In this document: piece by piece, positions 55,455-64,000 of the stretch
Numbering within the stretch: position 1 is the stretch's first letter
How the letters are laid out: every line of letters begins with the position of its first letter
Program-made: the position numbers and the translations under genes
The notes under the pieces: generated by a model
Database searches by the model: none
The model's input: only the letters and a program-made list of their open reading frames with translations
What the model was told of the DNA's origin: nothing
Assembly: GCF_016735585.2 (NCBI RefSeq)
Contig: NZ_JAERSE020000001.1
Span: 744,001-808,000 of the forward strand
Length of the DNA stretch: 64,000 bases
Reading direction: 5' to 3'
Origin: Chryseobacterium tagetis
GTDB lineage: Bacteria > Bacteroidota > Bacteroidia > Flavobacteriales > Weeksellaceae

Positions 55455-57857
55455 ATGAAGATAAAACTAACAATCTGTCTTCTTGCGTTTCTTAATTTCT
55501 ACAATGCGCAGGAAAGTATTACGTATCAAAAACCTTCACCGGAAATTTTAACACTTGCTGATTATGACAGACCACCAAGTGTTTTGATGAACAGTAAAAA
55601 AGACTGGATTGTTTTTACCTACCGTCCGACTTATAAAACCCTTGAAGATCTGAGTCAGCAGGAAATGAAGCTTGGAGGATTGAGAATTAATCCTGGCACC
55701 AATATTTCCAGCAGTGTTACCTATATGAATAATCTGAAGGTAAGAAAGACCAGCGATAAAAATGAAACACAGGTTAAAAATCTGCCTTCAAATCCTAAAA
55801 TAGCCTATACTTCATTTTCTCCGGATGAGAAGAAATTCGCTTTTACCAATACCACAGGAAAAGGAGTAGAGCTTTGGATCGTTGATCTGGAAACGGCTAC
55901 AGCTAAAAAGATCACATCAGATAATCTGAATGCTAATTTAGGCTCTCCTTATGTTTGGTACAAAGATTCTCAGAATGTACTGATCAGAACATTGCCGCAG
56001 AATAGAGGAACTTTAATTGATTCCAGTAAAGATTTACCTACCGGTCCTATTGTTTCTACAGCAGACGGAAAAGTATCTCAAAACAGAACGTATCAGGATC
56101 TTTTGAAAAATCCTCAGGATGAAACGAATTTTGAAATCCTTACTTCTTCAGATATTTATAAAGTTGACCTCAACGGAAACCTGAATAAAGTAAAAGATAA
56201 AGATATGTATGCCGGGCTAAGTTTTTCTCCGGATGGAAGTTATTTAATGGCAACTACGATTAAAAAACCATTCTCTTATATCGTTCCTTTAAGCCGGTTC
56301 CCAATGACGACAACGGTTTATGATAGTAATGGAAATGTTGTGAAAGTAGTGAATGAAACTCCATTGAATGAAATAATGCCGAAAGGATTCTCTTCTGTAA
56401 GAACAGGAAAGAGAGATGTGAGCTGGAGAAGTGATATGCCTTCGACTTTAGTGTATACAGAAGCATTGGATGGAGGAGACCAGTCAAAACCTGTTGAATA
56501 CAGAGATGAAATTTTCACTTGGGAAGCTCCATTTAATGCCGCTCCTAAATCTTTCTTCAAAACTAAACAAAGATATGATGATGTAAGCTGGACGAATGAT
56601 CATTATGCCATTGTTCACGAATCCTGGTATGATACAAGAAATACAAAATCTTTCTTGGTAGACCTTAATACCAATGAATCTAAAGTGATTGATGACCGAA
56701 ATTATCAGGATGTCTACAGCGATCCCGGAAATTTCAATACCACAAAAAATCAGTTTGGAAGAACCGTTCTTGATGTAAAAGGCGGAAAGGCTTATTTAAT
56801 AGGAGCTGGTTTTACAAAAGACGGGCAGCATCCGTTCATCGATGAAATGGATATTAAAACCTTAAAGAAAAAAAGATTATATACTTCTAACCTAAAAAAT
56901 CAAAAAGAAGAGATAATTGATATCTTAAATCCGTCTAAGGGCGAAATTCTTACCATACAGCAATCAGCAAGTGAATATCCGAACTATTTCAAGCGAAATA
57001 TAAAGTCAAATAAAACAGAATCGGTGACCAATTTTGCTAATCCTTTTGAAAGTATAAAAGATGTCTATAAAGAAGTGATTACGTACAAAAGAAACGACGG
57101 AGTAACACTTACCGGAACGCTTTATCTGCCTGCAAACTATGACAGAAAAGCTAAGAAAGAAAAACTTCCTTTGCTGATTTGGGCGTATCCTACAGAATAT
57201 AAAGATAAAAATACGGCAGGACAAAGTACACAAAACCCCAATGACTTTACATTCCCGTACTACGGTTCTTTCGTGTATTGGACAACAAAAGGATATGCTG
57301 TATTGGATGATGCCGCTTTCCCGATTATCGGAGAAGGAAAGACTGAGCCGAATGATACATTTATTCCCCAGTTGGTAGCAGATGGTAGAGCAGCCATTGA
57401 TGCGGTTGACAAACTAGGGTATATCGACAGAAATAAAGTCGCAGTAGGAGGCCATTCTTATGGAGCATTTATGACCGCCAATCTCTTGACTCATTCTAAA
57501 GATTACGCCTGCGGAATTGCAAGAAGTGGAGCGTACAACAGAACATTAACTCCATTTGGTTTCCAGAGTGAGCAGCGAAATTATTGGGATATTCCGGAGA
57601 TCTACAATGCCATGTCTCCATTCATGAACGCTGATAAAATGAAAACTCCATTGTTATTGGTGCACGGAGATGCCGACAATAATCCTGGAACGTTTACACT
57701 ACAGACAGAAAGATATTTTCAGGCACTGAAAAATCTTGGAGCTCCTGTGAAAATGGTTCTTCTTCCAAAAGAAGCTCACGGGTACGCAGCCAAAGAAAAT
57801 ATCCTGCATTTGCTTTGGGAACAGGATCAGTTCTTAGAGAAATGTTTGAAGAAATAA
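55455..57857 (+). CDS. S9-family prolyl oligopeptidase-like peptidase
   Basis: An 800-residue exported peptidase (signal ending FYNAQ). A beta-propeller region covers about residues 100-520, followed by the alpha/beta-hydrolase domain. Catalytic triad: Ser668 in GHSYGA, Asp741 in HGDADNN, His775 in EAHGY. This matches the Bacteroidota periplasmic S9 peptidases that trim peptides. Single gene followed by a terminator. Confidence 0.92.
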   Translation: MKIKLTICLLAFLNFYNAQESITYQKPSPEILTLADYDRPPSVLMNSKKDWIVFTYRPTYKTLEDLSQQEMKLGGLRINPGTNISSSVTYMNNLKVRKTSDKNETQVKNLPSNPKIAYTSFSPDEKKFAFTNTTGKGVELWIVDLETATAKKITSDNLNANLGSPYVWYKDSQNVLIRTLPQNRGTLIDSSKDLPTGPIVSTADGKVSQNRTYQDLLKNPQDETNFEILTSSDIYKVDLNGNLNKVKDKDMYAGLSFSPDGSYLMATTIKKPFSYIVPLSRFPMTTTVYDSNGNVVKVVNETPLNEIMPKGFSSVRTGKRDVSWRSDMPSTLVYTEALDGGDQSKPVEYRDEIFTWEAPFNAAPKSFFKTKQRYDDVSWTNDHYAIVHESWYDTRNTKSFLVDLNTNESKVIDDRNYQDVYSDPGNFNTTKNQFGRTVLDVKGGKAYLIGAGFTKDGQHPFIDEMDIKTLKKKRLYTSNLKNQKEEIIDILNPSKGEILTIQQSASEYPNYFKRNIKSNKTESVTNFANPFESIKDVYKEVITYKRNDGVTLTGTLYLPANYDRKAKKEKLPLLIWAYPTEYKDKNTAGQSTQNPNDFTFPYYGSFVYWTTKGYAVLDDAAFPIIGEGKTEPNDTFIPQLVADGRAAIDAVDKLGYIDRNKVAVGGHSYGAFMTANLLTHSKDYACGIARSGAYNRTLTPFGFQSEQRNYWDIPEIYNAMSPFMNADKMKTPLLLVHGDADNNPGTFTLQTERYFQALKNLGAPVKMVLLPKEAHGYAAKENILHLLWEQDQFLEKCLKK

Positions 57858-57870
57858 TAAAATGATAGTA

Positions 57871-57902
57871 AAACTCGTTCTTTTTGAGCGAGTTTTTATT
57901 TT
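57871..57902 (+). terminator. Terminator of the S9 peptidase gene
   Basis: AAACTCG pairs with CGAGTTT, then TTATTTTT. Confidence 0.7.
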
Positions 57903-57919
57903 TAAACTAAATTACAACC

Positions 57920-58669
57920 ATGAAACAAATTAAAGTATTGATCTTTCTGGTACTTTTTCCAATATTACATTTCGGTCAACTATCTACTAAAGTGAATGAG
58001 TATTTTCAGCAAATATCCCAAAGCAAAAGGGCAGAAAGCTCACATATAGGTGTTTCAGGATCAGAAAGTGAAGTGTATAAACTTCATTTGGAATTAGATA
58101 AAATTGCTACTGATAAAGAAATAGAATATATCGCTTATAATGGAAATCCTGTTGCCAAATATTATGCTTCAAATATTCTCTTTAATAGAAAATCAAAATC
58201 ACTTGAAAAGTTATTTAAATATTATTTAAAAACTAAAGATTCTGTGAGTGTTTTGAAAGGATGTGTCGGTGGTGTTTCCAGTTTAGATACTAAAATCTAT
58301 TTGAATGTAATTTCTGAGAAACAGTTGATAGATAAAATGGAGTGGGAAAAGAAGTGGAAGGATAGTATGATTATTAATAAAAAAAACAATACTCCTGAAT
58401 ATTTAAGTGTAGTCGAGATGTTCAATGCAAAAACAATCTGGTCAAAAAAAGAGATTGATTTTTTAACGCAAAAGCTTGATCAGATTGTTTTGAATGATTT
58501 GAATTCTTCAGAAAAAATGGTTGAATTTATTTGTGGACACTATTTGTACACGCGAAAAAAAGTTCCTTATTATGAAAAGATTGCTTATTTTGAAAAAAAA
58601 TACCATTCCGAGTATATCAAAAAATATTTAAAATTTTGTCGATATGGAATTATAGATCCAGAGGAATAG
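57920..58669 (+). CDS. Hypothetical exported protein
   Basis: 249 residues with a signal peptide (MKQIKVLIFLVLFPILHFGQ). The rest is Lys/Glu-rich and helical (VYKLHLELDKIATDKEIEYI; YYASNILFNRKSKSLEKLFK), resembling a helical-repeat fold. No motif, no family recognised. It converges with the HAD gene (8 bp between stops). Confidence 0.6.
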   Translation: MKQIKVLIFLVLFPILHFGQLSTKVNEYFQQISQSKRAESSHIGVSGSESEVYKLHLELDKIATDKEIEYIAYNGNPVAKYYASNILFNRKSKSLEKLFKYYLKTKDSVSVLKGCVGGVSSLDTKIYLNVISEKQLIDKMEWEKKWKDSMIINKKNNTPEYLSVVEMFNAKTIWSKKEIDFLTQKLDQIVLNDLNSSEKMVEFICGHYLYTRKKVPYYEKIAYFEKKYHSEYIKKYLKFCRYGIIDPEE

Positions 58670-58677
58670 AAAGTGTA

Positions 58678-59367
58678 TTATAAATAATTCAAAATATCAT
58701 TAATCCTTTCCAATTCCATAAAATTAGAATGCTCCAGATTAAGATCATGCTGTTCATGAGACCACGTTACATGATACGGAATATGAGCGGCTGATCCTCC
58801 AATTTCTAAAACAGGCAAAATATCAGATTTAATGGAGTTTCCAAGCATTAAAAAGTTTTCAGGTTGACAATCCAGATGTTTTAAAAGTTTTAGATAGTCA
58901 TTTTCTTTTTTATCGCTCATGATTTCAATATGATGAAAATATTCCTGCAATCCGGATTTTTTTAATTTACGTTCCTGATCAAGTAAATCGCCTTTTGTTG
59001 CGACAACTAATTTGTATTTTCCTTTTAGGTTTTCTAAGGTTTCAGTAACACCATCTAAAAGTTCAACAGGTTTTTGAAGAAGTTCATGACCGATCTCAAT
59101 CGTTTTATTGATTAATGTTAAAGGTGCAGTATCATTTGAAATTTTACTCACTGTTTCAATCATACAGAGCATAAACCCTTTTACTCCATATCCATACAAA
59201 TGAAGGTTTTTCATTTCCGTTTTGAATAATTCTTGAGAAACAGAATGTTGCGGAAGATAATCTTCCAATAAGACACAAAACTCCTTTTCAGCCGCCTGAA
59301 AATAAGGCTCGTTAATCCAAAGAGTATCATCTGCATCAAAAGCGATTGTGGTTATGTCATTATTCAT
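58678..59367 (-). CDS. HAD-superfamily hydrolase
   Basis: 229 residues. Motif I AFDADDTLW, motif III around KKSGLQEYFHHIEIMSDKKEN and motif IV LMLGNSIKSDILP, with a helical cap between (about 20-90). A YjjG/YfnB-like phosphatase is likely; the substrate is unknown. The gene is divergent from the Crp-like gene, and the two may share the control region. Confidence 0.85.
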   Translation of the reverse strand: MNNDITTIAFDADDTLWINEPYFQAAEKEFCVLLEDYLPQHSVSQELFKTEMKNLHLYGYGVKGFMLCMIETVSKISNDTAPLTLINKTIEIGHELLQKPVELLDGVTETLENLKGKYKLVVATKGDLLDQERKLKKSGLQEYFHHIEIMSDKKENDYLKLLKHLDCQPENFLMLGNSIKSDILPVLEIGGSAAHIPYHVTWSHEQHDLNLEHSNFMELERINDILNYL

Positions 59368-59455
59368 ATTTAGTTTACTTTAGTTTTTGTAATTTTCGGT
59401 CACAAAAATCAGTATAAAAAACAAAACAGAAAAGGACATTTGTCCCCGGTAAAAT

Positions 59456-60034
59456 ATGTTACGTACGAATCAACCATTTTTAGACTATTTAGAAAAACTT
59501 TATGAGAATCAGGATCATAAAGAGAATATTGTGTTGAAATCTTTTGAAAAAGGAGATAAAATATTGACACAAAATGAGATTTCCACCAAGATCATGCTTG
59601 TGAAAAGTGGAATTACGAAATGCTATTTCGTGGAAGAGAATGATAAAGAATATATTGTTGAATTCTTAGGAAAAGGAGAAATTGTCGGTGAAATAGAGGT
59701 TATTAAGAATGTTCCGTGTCTGTGTAGTATTGAAGCGATTACAGAAGTTACCGTGTATTCGATGACGATCCCGTATTTTCAGTCTCTGATTAAAAATGAT
59801 CTGACATTGAATAACTTATTACTTGATGTTTTTGCAGACCGTATTTTCAATACATCGAGCAGGGCTTCTTATCAGCAGCTTCACACAACAGAGCACACCT
59901 TATCCCAGCTTCTGGAGGTAAAATCTAAAGAAATGAAAATTTCAAAAGAAGATATGGCTGCTTATCTGGGGATTACGGTAAGAAGTCTTAACAGAGCTTT
60001 TAAAGAGTTGAAAGATAAGGAGCGTGACGAATAA
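59456..60034 (+). CDS. Crp/Fnr-family transcriptional regulator
   Basis: 192 residues: cyclic-nucleotide-binding domain (about 15-110, FEKGDKILTQNEISTKIMLVKSG; EFLGKGEIVGEIEVI) and HTH near the end (KEDMAAYLGITVRSLNRAFKEL). Distinct in sequence from the regulator at 52000. Targets unknown; divergent from the HAD gene. Confidence 0.85.
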   Translation: MLRTNQPFLDYLEKLYENQDHKENIVLKSFEKGDKILTQNEISTKIMLVKSGITKCYFVEENDKEYIVEFLGKGEIVGEIEVIKNVPCLCSIEAITEVTVYSMTIPYFQSLIKNDLTLNNLLLDVFADRIFNTSSRASYQQLHTTEHTLSQLLEVKSKEMKISKEDMAAYLGITVRSLNRAFKELKDKERDE

Positions 60035-60063
60035 TTAGCTGTCATAGAACGGAAATCTTCATG

Positions 60064-60071
60064 TATCTTTG
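60064..60071 (+). promoter_or_regulatory. -7 element of the acetyltransferase gene
   Basis: TATCTTTG followed by C matches TAnnTTTG, 20 bp before the start codon. Confidence 0.6.
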
Positions 60072-60091
60072 CAAAAACAGGATCATATATA

Positions 60092-60595
60092 ATGGAAGAA
60101 TTGACGTTCAGAAATGCAGCTCTTGAAGATTTACCTAAAATTGTTGAGATTTATAACTCAACAATCGCCTCCAGAATGGTAACCGCAGATACGGAAGAAG
60201 TCTCCGTAGAAAACAGATTGAAATGGTTTCAAGAACATAATCCAGAGACCCGGCCTCTCTGGATGATTGAAGATCAGGAGCATAATGTGGTTGGCTGGGT
60301 AAGTTTTTCTTCATTTTATGGAAGACCCGCCTATGACGGAACCGTAGAAATGAGCATTTATATGGGCGAAAGTAGCAGAGGAAAAGGCTTTGGAAAGAAA
60401 GTCCTGCAATATTGTATAGATAATGCCGGAAAACTGGGCGTAAAAACTTTGCTAGGCTTTATTTTCCTGCATAACGAACCTAGCCTGAAATTATTCAGAC
60501 ATTTTGGATTCGAAGATTGGGGTGTCCTTCCTGATGTTGCTGTATTGGATGGAGTAGAACGGACTTTAGTGATTTTGGGGAAGAGACTTGAGTGA
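60092..60595 (+). CDS. GNAT N-acetyltransferase, phosphinothricin-acetyltransferase-like
   Basis: 167 residues. The GNAT acetyl-CoA loop is visible in [15 protein letters not shown], preceded by EMSIYMG, and [20 protein letters not shown] is the family end. It resembles the PAT/MnaT group, which acetylates phosphinothricin or amino acids such as methionine derivatives; the real substrate here is unknown. Confidence 0.85.
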   Translation: MEELTFRNAALEDLPKIVEIYNSTIASRMVTADTEEVSVENRLKWFQEHNPETRPLWMIEDQEHNVVGWVSFSSFYGRPAYDGTVEMSIYMGESSRGKGFGKKVLQYCIDNAGKLGVKTLLGFIFLHNEPSLKLFRHFGFEDWGVLPDVAVLDGVERTLVILGKRLE

Positions 60596-60754
60596 TTTTC
60601 AGATATATATTGAGAGGATTTTCATTAAATCGGACGTTCAATTGCTGTTATCTAAAAATGAGTAAATAAAAAAAGATTTTTAGAAAGGTTGTATGTTCCA
60701 TTTAAAAGCAATAGATTAGTGGTGAAATTTTTTTTTCATCATTTGTGTTTTTTG

Positions 60755-60781
60755 AGTCTCTCTTTTTGAGGGACTTTTTTT
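60755..60781 (+). terminator. Terminator-like hairpin after the acetyltransferase
   Basis: AGTC-T-CTC pairs with GAG-G-GACT, then a run of T. It lies about 160 bp downstream of the stop; the 279-bp gap 60596-60874 holds no other gene that I can see. Confidence 0.55.
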
Positions 60782-60843
60782 ATGTTTAAAAAAGAACTTA
60801 CAATGTTATACATTATATAAATTAGAAGTAAGTGACAAAACAT

Positions 60844-60873
60844 AAAAAAAACTCGCTGAAAAGCGAGTTTTTT
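60844..60873 (-). terminator. Terminator of the GLPGLI gene
   Basis: ACTCGCT pairs with AGCGAGT (loop GAAA). T-rich on the minus strand after the stem, and adjacent to the gene's stop codon. Confidence 0.75.
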
Positions 60874-60874
60874 A

Positions 60875-61693
60875 TTAATTAAACTTAGGTTCTTTATCCT
60901 TTTCAATATAGATATATCGGCTTTTGATTCCTTTTTGCAGCATGGCTTTCTTTTTATTAAGCTCTTCTACAGATTCTACCGTTTCTTTTCCAAAAGTAGA
61001 TCCACCGTTTTTTACCCCATTAGAAAACATTCTTACAGGATCAGAATAGGTGTCTTCAACATATTTATTGAATTTTTCATTGGATATAGGCAATGCTGCT
61101 TTTCCATAATGTGTTTCAACAAAGTCTTTTGTAGTATAGGTTTTTGGGAGTTTTATGTTTTTAACTAGTTTATAAATGAAATCTTTTTTATCGTCTTCAA
61201 TAATAAAAATCAATCCAGGAAGTCCTCTGAATTTATAAGGCCCTTCTTTAATATCTATCTCTTTAGAGAACCAGGCCGTCCATTGTCTGCCTCCAAAATC
61301 TGTAGTTGCTTTTTGTAAGGTATAACCATTGTATGTTTGAGTATCGGATAAGAGTTTCCATTTCATCTCATCATTTGTTTTTACAACAAAATATTCAAAA
61401 AAATCCCTGTACCAGTTGTTTTTAAAAGAATTGGGCTGTCTTTCGATCACCTGATCTGTTTTGGTACTGAAATGAGAATTGCCCATTTGAGAACTCTTAT
61501 TGATGGAATCATAATCAGCAAAATTTTTATCGTAAAATTTAACGGATTTCGGACTGATATCAAGATTCATTAAAGCTTTTCTGTATTCCTGATTAGCATC
61601 TGCTCTGAATTGGAGTTCGTAAATAAACCTATTGGTTTGTGATTGATAGAAAGATAATGTGCAAATGCCTAATAGGAAAAAGATTTTTTTCAT
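60875..61693 (-). CDS. GLPGLI-family exported protein
   Basis: 272 residues from ATG 61693, which gives the signal MKKIFFLLGICTLSFYQSQ; the frame extends 12 codons further upstream without support. It contains the family's name motif within YKFRGLPGLIFIIEDD. GLPGLI proteins are a Bacteroidota-only family of unknown function, often near TonB systems, which is not the case here. Confidence 0.85.
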   Translation of the reverse strand: MKKIFFLLGICTLSFYQSQTNRFIYELQFRADANQEYRKALMNLDISPKSVKFYDKNFADYDSINKSSQMGNSHFSTKTDQVIERQPNSFKNNWYRDFFEYFVVKTNDEMKWKLLSDTQTYNGYTLQKATTDFGGRQWTAWFSKEIDIKEGPYKFRGLPGLIFIIEDDKKDFIYKLVKNIKLPKTYTTKDFVETHYGKAALPISNEKFNKYVEDTYSDPVRMFSNGVKNGGSTFGKETVESVEELNKKKAMLQKGIKSRYIYIEKDKEPKFN

Positions 61694-61786
61694 CGAAATT
61701 ATAATTTTTTTGATTTTTAATGAAAACAAAAATACGAATATCCTCTCTTTGCTTCATGAGATAATGAAACAGGATTACAAAAAAAA

Positions 61787-61810
61787 AAACGATCCTTAAA
61801 AGGACCGTTT
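61787..61810 (-). terminator. Terminator of the MATE gene
   Basis: AAACGATCCTT and AAGGACCGTTT pair with one mismatch; on the minus strand the stem runs into a long T-run. Confidence 0.7.
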
Positions 61811-61816
61811 ACTATT

Positions 61817-63178
61817 TTATGAATTCAATTTTATCTTTCTGGCAGACATATTGAGAAATCGTTTGACAAGGAAAAATGCTGAAATAGTTAGCCCTAAACC
61901 TAACGCGATCCACATCCCAAAAGCACCCATTTTTAAAGTGACACAAAGGAAATATCCCAGTGGAATGGTAATGATCCAATATGCAATAAAAGTATAGATT
62001 GACGGGATTTTTACATCCTGAAGGCCTCTCAATGTACCTAAAGCAGTCACCTGAATTCCGTCTGATAATTGAAATAATGCGGCTATAATCATCAATTTGG
62101 AAGCCAAGGTGATTACTTCAATTTCTTCTTTTTTCGTAAAGAAAGTAGGAAGAATATTTCTGCCTAAAATAAAGACAATCCCGCAAATGCACATGAAAAT
62201 AAAAGCGATTTTCAGGTTATTGATCCCGACTTTTCTTAGCTCTATATAATTCTGTTCACCAAGCTTACGTCCGATCATTACAGTAGAGGCAACACTGAAA
62301 CCTACGCATAGGTTAAAGGTAAATGAAGCCATACTCAAAGCAATCTGGTGAGAGGCAATATCATGAGCAGAAATCAATCCGCAGATAAATGCTGCTCCGG
62401 CAAAAGCAGTAACTTCAAAAAACATCTGTAATGCAGTAGGAAGTCCTAATCTCAGCATTTTATCAAACATTTTTTTAGAAAAAACTTCAACTTTTAAAGA
62501 AAAGGCTTTAATGTACTGTCTCGTTTTAGGTTCTTTTAATAATACAATATAAAGAAAAACAACCATGAAGATACGAGCGATTAAACTTGCCAATGCGGAT
62601 CCTTTTACTCCCATTTCAGGAAATATCCAAAGCCCTTTAATAAAGACATAGTTAAGAACGATATTAATCACGTTGGCAATAATCGTAGCCTTCGTTACCC
62701 CGATTGTATAAGATAAGCCTTCAGAAACCTCTCTTAAGGTCTGAAATGCCATGAACGGAACAATACTGACTGCCATAATGGTTAAAAAGTCTACCGTGTT
62801 AGGAATGATTGTAGCAGGCTGCCCCGAATGATAGAGTAGTGGCATCCCCAAAAACAAAACTCCCATTAAAATAATACCTACAGACATATTAATAATAAAT
62901 CCGTGGCTGAAAACAGAATTGATCGTCTTATGATCATGTTGTGAATGGGCTTCGGAAACCAATGGAGGAATCGCAAACGAGAATCCCAATGCTAAAACAA
63001 ACATGGAGAAAAATACTGCATTTCCTAAAGATACAGAAGCCAGTGCATCTGCTCCCAATAGTTTTCCGACAATGATGTTGTCAAATAAATTTACTGAGAC
63101 TTGTCCTACCTGGGTGAGCATTACCGGTAAGGCGAGTGTCAGAGTTTCTTTTGTGTATTTTTTATGTAAAAAGTTCAT
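61817..63178 (-). CDS. MATE-family efflux transporter
   Basis: A 453-residue inner-membrane protein with about 12 segments in two halves. The N-terminal ALPVMLTQVGQVSVNLFDNIIVG and the second-half repeat GLPTALQMFFEVTAFAG are MATE signatures (NorM-like). Likely exports drugs or metabolites using Na+ or H+. The substrate cannot be read. Confidence 0.92.
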   Translation of the reverse strand: MNFLHKKYTKETLTLALPVMLTQVGQVSVNLFDNIIVGKLLGADALASVSLGNAVFFSMFVLALGFSFAIPPLVSEAHSQHDHKTINSVFSHGFIINMSVGIILMGVLFLGMPLLYHSGQPATIIPNTVDFLTIMAVSIVPFMAFQTLREVSEGLSYTIGVTKATIIANVINIVLNYVFIKGLWIFPEMGVKGSALASLIARIFMVVFLYIVLLKEPKTRQYIKAFSLKVEVFSKKMFDKMLRLGLPTALQMFFEVTAFAGAAFICGLISAHDIASHQIALSMASFTFNLCVGFSVASTVMIGRKLGEQNYIELRKVGINNLKIAFIFMCICGIVFILGRNILPTFFTKKEEIEVITLASKLMIIAALFQLSDGIQVTALGTLRGLQDVKIPSIYTFIAYWIITIPLGYFLCVTLKMGAFGMWIALGLGLTISAFFLVKRFLNMSARKIKLNS

Positions 63179-63203
63179 ATTTATAGTTCATATAGTTTGA
63201 GTT

Positions 63204-63244
63204 CAAAAAAAAATTGCAGTAACAAATGATACTGCAATTTTTAT
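63204..63244 (-). terminator. Terminator between MATE and sigma-54 activator genes
   Basis: AAATTGCAGT pairs with ACTGCAATTT, flanked by A-run and T-run. It follows the minus-strand gene ending at 63270. Confidence 0.75.
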
Positions 63245-63269
63245 AATTTATATTAAGTAATAATTTACA

Positions 63270-64000
63270 TTATTTCCTTACAAAACTTGCAACGTCTTCG
63301 GCAGAAACTGTGTTTCCTCCTAAAATAATTAATCTTTCCACCACATTTCTCAACTCTCTGATATTTCCTGTCCAGGAAAGGGCTTCTAAAGCCTTGATTG
63401 CTTTATCATCGAATTTTTTTGTAGCCGTACCGTGTTCATCGGCAATCACTCCAGAGAAATGTTCTACCAATAATTTGATATCATCTTTTCTTTCATCCAA
63501 TGGCGGTACATAGATTTCAATCACAGAAAGTCTGTGATAAAGGTCTTCTCTGAATCTTCCTGCTTCTATTTCCGTCTGCATATTTTTATTGGTTGCTGCC
63601 AATACTCTTACATCAACTTTTATTTCCTTATCACTTCCTACAGGAGAAACTTTGCTTTCCTGTAACGCTCTTAGCACTTTTGCTTGAGCAATAAGGCTCA
63701 TATCTCCAATTTCGTCTAAGAAAATAGTTCCTCCGTTTGCTTGTTCAAATTTCCCCTGCTTATCTTTAATAGCTCCTGTAAACGATCCTTTTACATGACC
63801 GAAAAGTTCAGATTCTATAAGTTCAGAAGGAATAGCCGCACAGTTTACTTCAATCATTGGTCCTCTTGCTCTTTCACTTTGGTTATGAATAGCATGGGCT
63901 ACAAGCTCCTTTCCAGCTCCATTTGGTCCTGTAATTAAAACTCTGGCATCAGAAACGGCAACTTTATCAATCATATCCTGGATCTTCTGTAATCCTGCAG
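63270..64000 (-). CDS. Sigma-54-dependent activator, AAA+ domain (5' end outside window)
   Basis: At least 243 residues; the frame is open past the edge, adding AGLQKIQD before the first Met. Walker A is GPNGAGKE, the sigma-54 contact loop is GSFTGA (usual GAFTGA), and Walker B is GGTIFLDEIGD. The sensor region RFREDLYHRLSV and arginine finger segment GNIRELRN follow. The gene ends at VASFVRK without a Fis-type HTH, so DNA binding must come from elsewhere or the protein acts without it. An N-terminal receiver domain is likely but not visible. Confidence 0.85.
   Translation of the reverse strand, partial: AGLQKIQDMIDKVAVSDARVLITGPNGAGKELVAHAIHNQSERARGPMIEVNCAAIPSELIESELFGHVKGSFTGAIKDKQGKFEQANGGTIFLDEIGDMSLIAQAKVLRALQESKVSPVGSDKEIKVDVRVLAATNKNMQTEIEAGRFREDLYHRLSVIEIYVPPLDERKDDIKLLVEHFSGVIADEHGTATKKFDDKAIKALEALSWTGNIRELRNVVERLIILGGNTVSAEDVASFVRK

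Overview
The window looks like a chromosomal segment of a Flavobacteriia member (Bacteroidota), most likely Chryseobacterium or a close relative. The evidence is a SusC/SusD pair, several proteins with type IX secretion (T9SS) C-terminal sorting domains, a GLPGLI-family protein, DUF6443-type Rhs proteins, AT-rich intergenic DNA, weak Shine-Dalgarno sequences, and many genes preceded by the Bacteroidota -7 element TAnnTTTG. No rRNA, tRNA, CRISPR array or intact transposase was found. The genus is inferred from gene content and was not tested.

Region 1 (1-13.9 kb) is a polysaccharide utilisation locus. A degenerate NUDIX-type regulator and an MFS sugar transporter face away from susC, susD, a surface glycan-binding lipoprotein, a GH30 lipoprotein, a GH3 beta-glucosidase, a GH16 endo-glucanase and a second GH30. 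Together they fit capture and stepwise breakdown of a mixed-linkage beta-1,3/1,6-glucan (laminarin or fungal/oomycete wall glucan) to glucose.

Region 2 (13.9-18.5 kb) has a cluster of strong hairpins, a BspA/DUF285-repeat T9SS cargo with exact 75-bp internal duplications, a small unknown protein whose stop codon lies in a degenerate ~22-bp tandem array, and a second T9SS cargo.

Region 3 (16.9-32.2 kb) is a polymorphic toxin locus. Three closely spaced genes encode a T9SS cargo, an SpvB/TcB-like protein and a TcC-like Rhs protein whose C-terminal tip is a metzincin-type metalloprotease (HEXXHXXGXXH plus a Met-turn). Behind it are at least four further displaced toxin-tip/immunity cassettes. 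Their state decays downstream: two start exactly in the Rhs core, two carry the same left end of an IS3-type element, several are frameshifted, and a ~120-bp boundary repeat occurs three times. This is the most interesting part of the window.

Region 4 (32.2-64 kb) is mostly core genome: aldo/keto reductase, Na/Pi symporter, FabI, Tag, nucleoside phosphorylase, di-heme peroxidase, PhoX-like phosphatase, LRR protein, SUI1/YciH, GpmI, acyl-ACP desaturase, HAD proteins, methionine aminopeptidase, methyltransferase, SMR transporter, three tandem secreted paralogues (the first frameshifted), two Crp/Fnr regulators, a LacI regulator, Era, DoxX, an S9 peptidase, GNAT, GLPGLI, MATE, and a sigma-54 activator cut by the window end.
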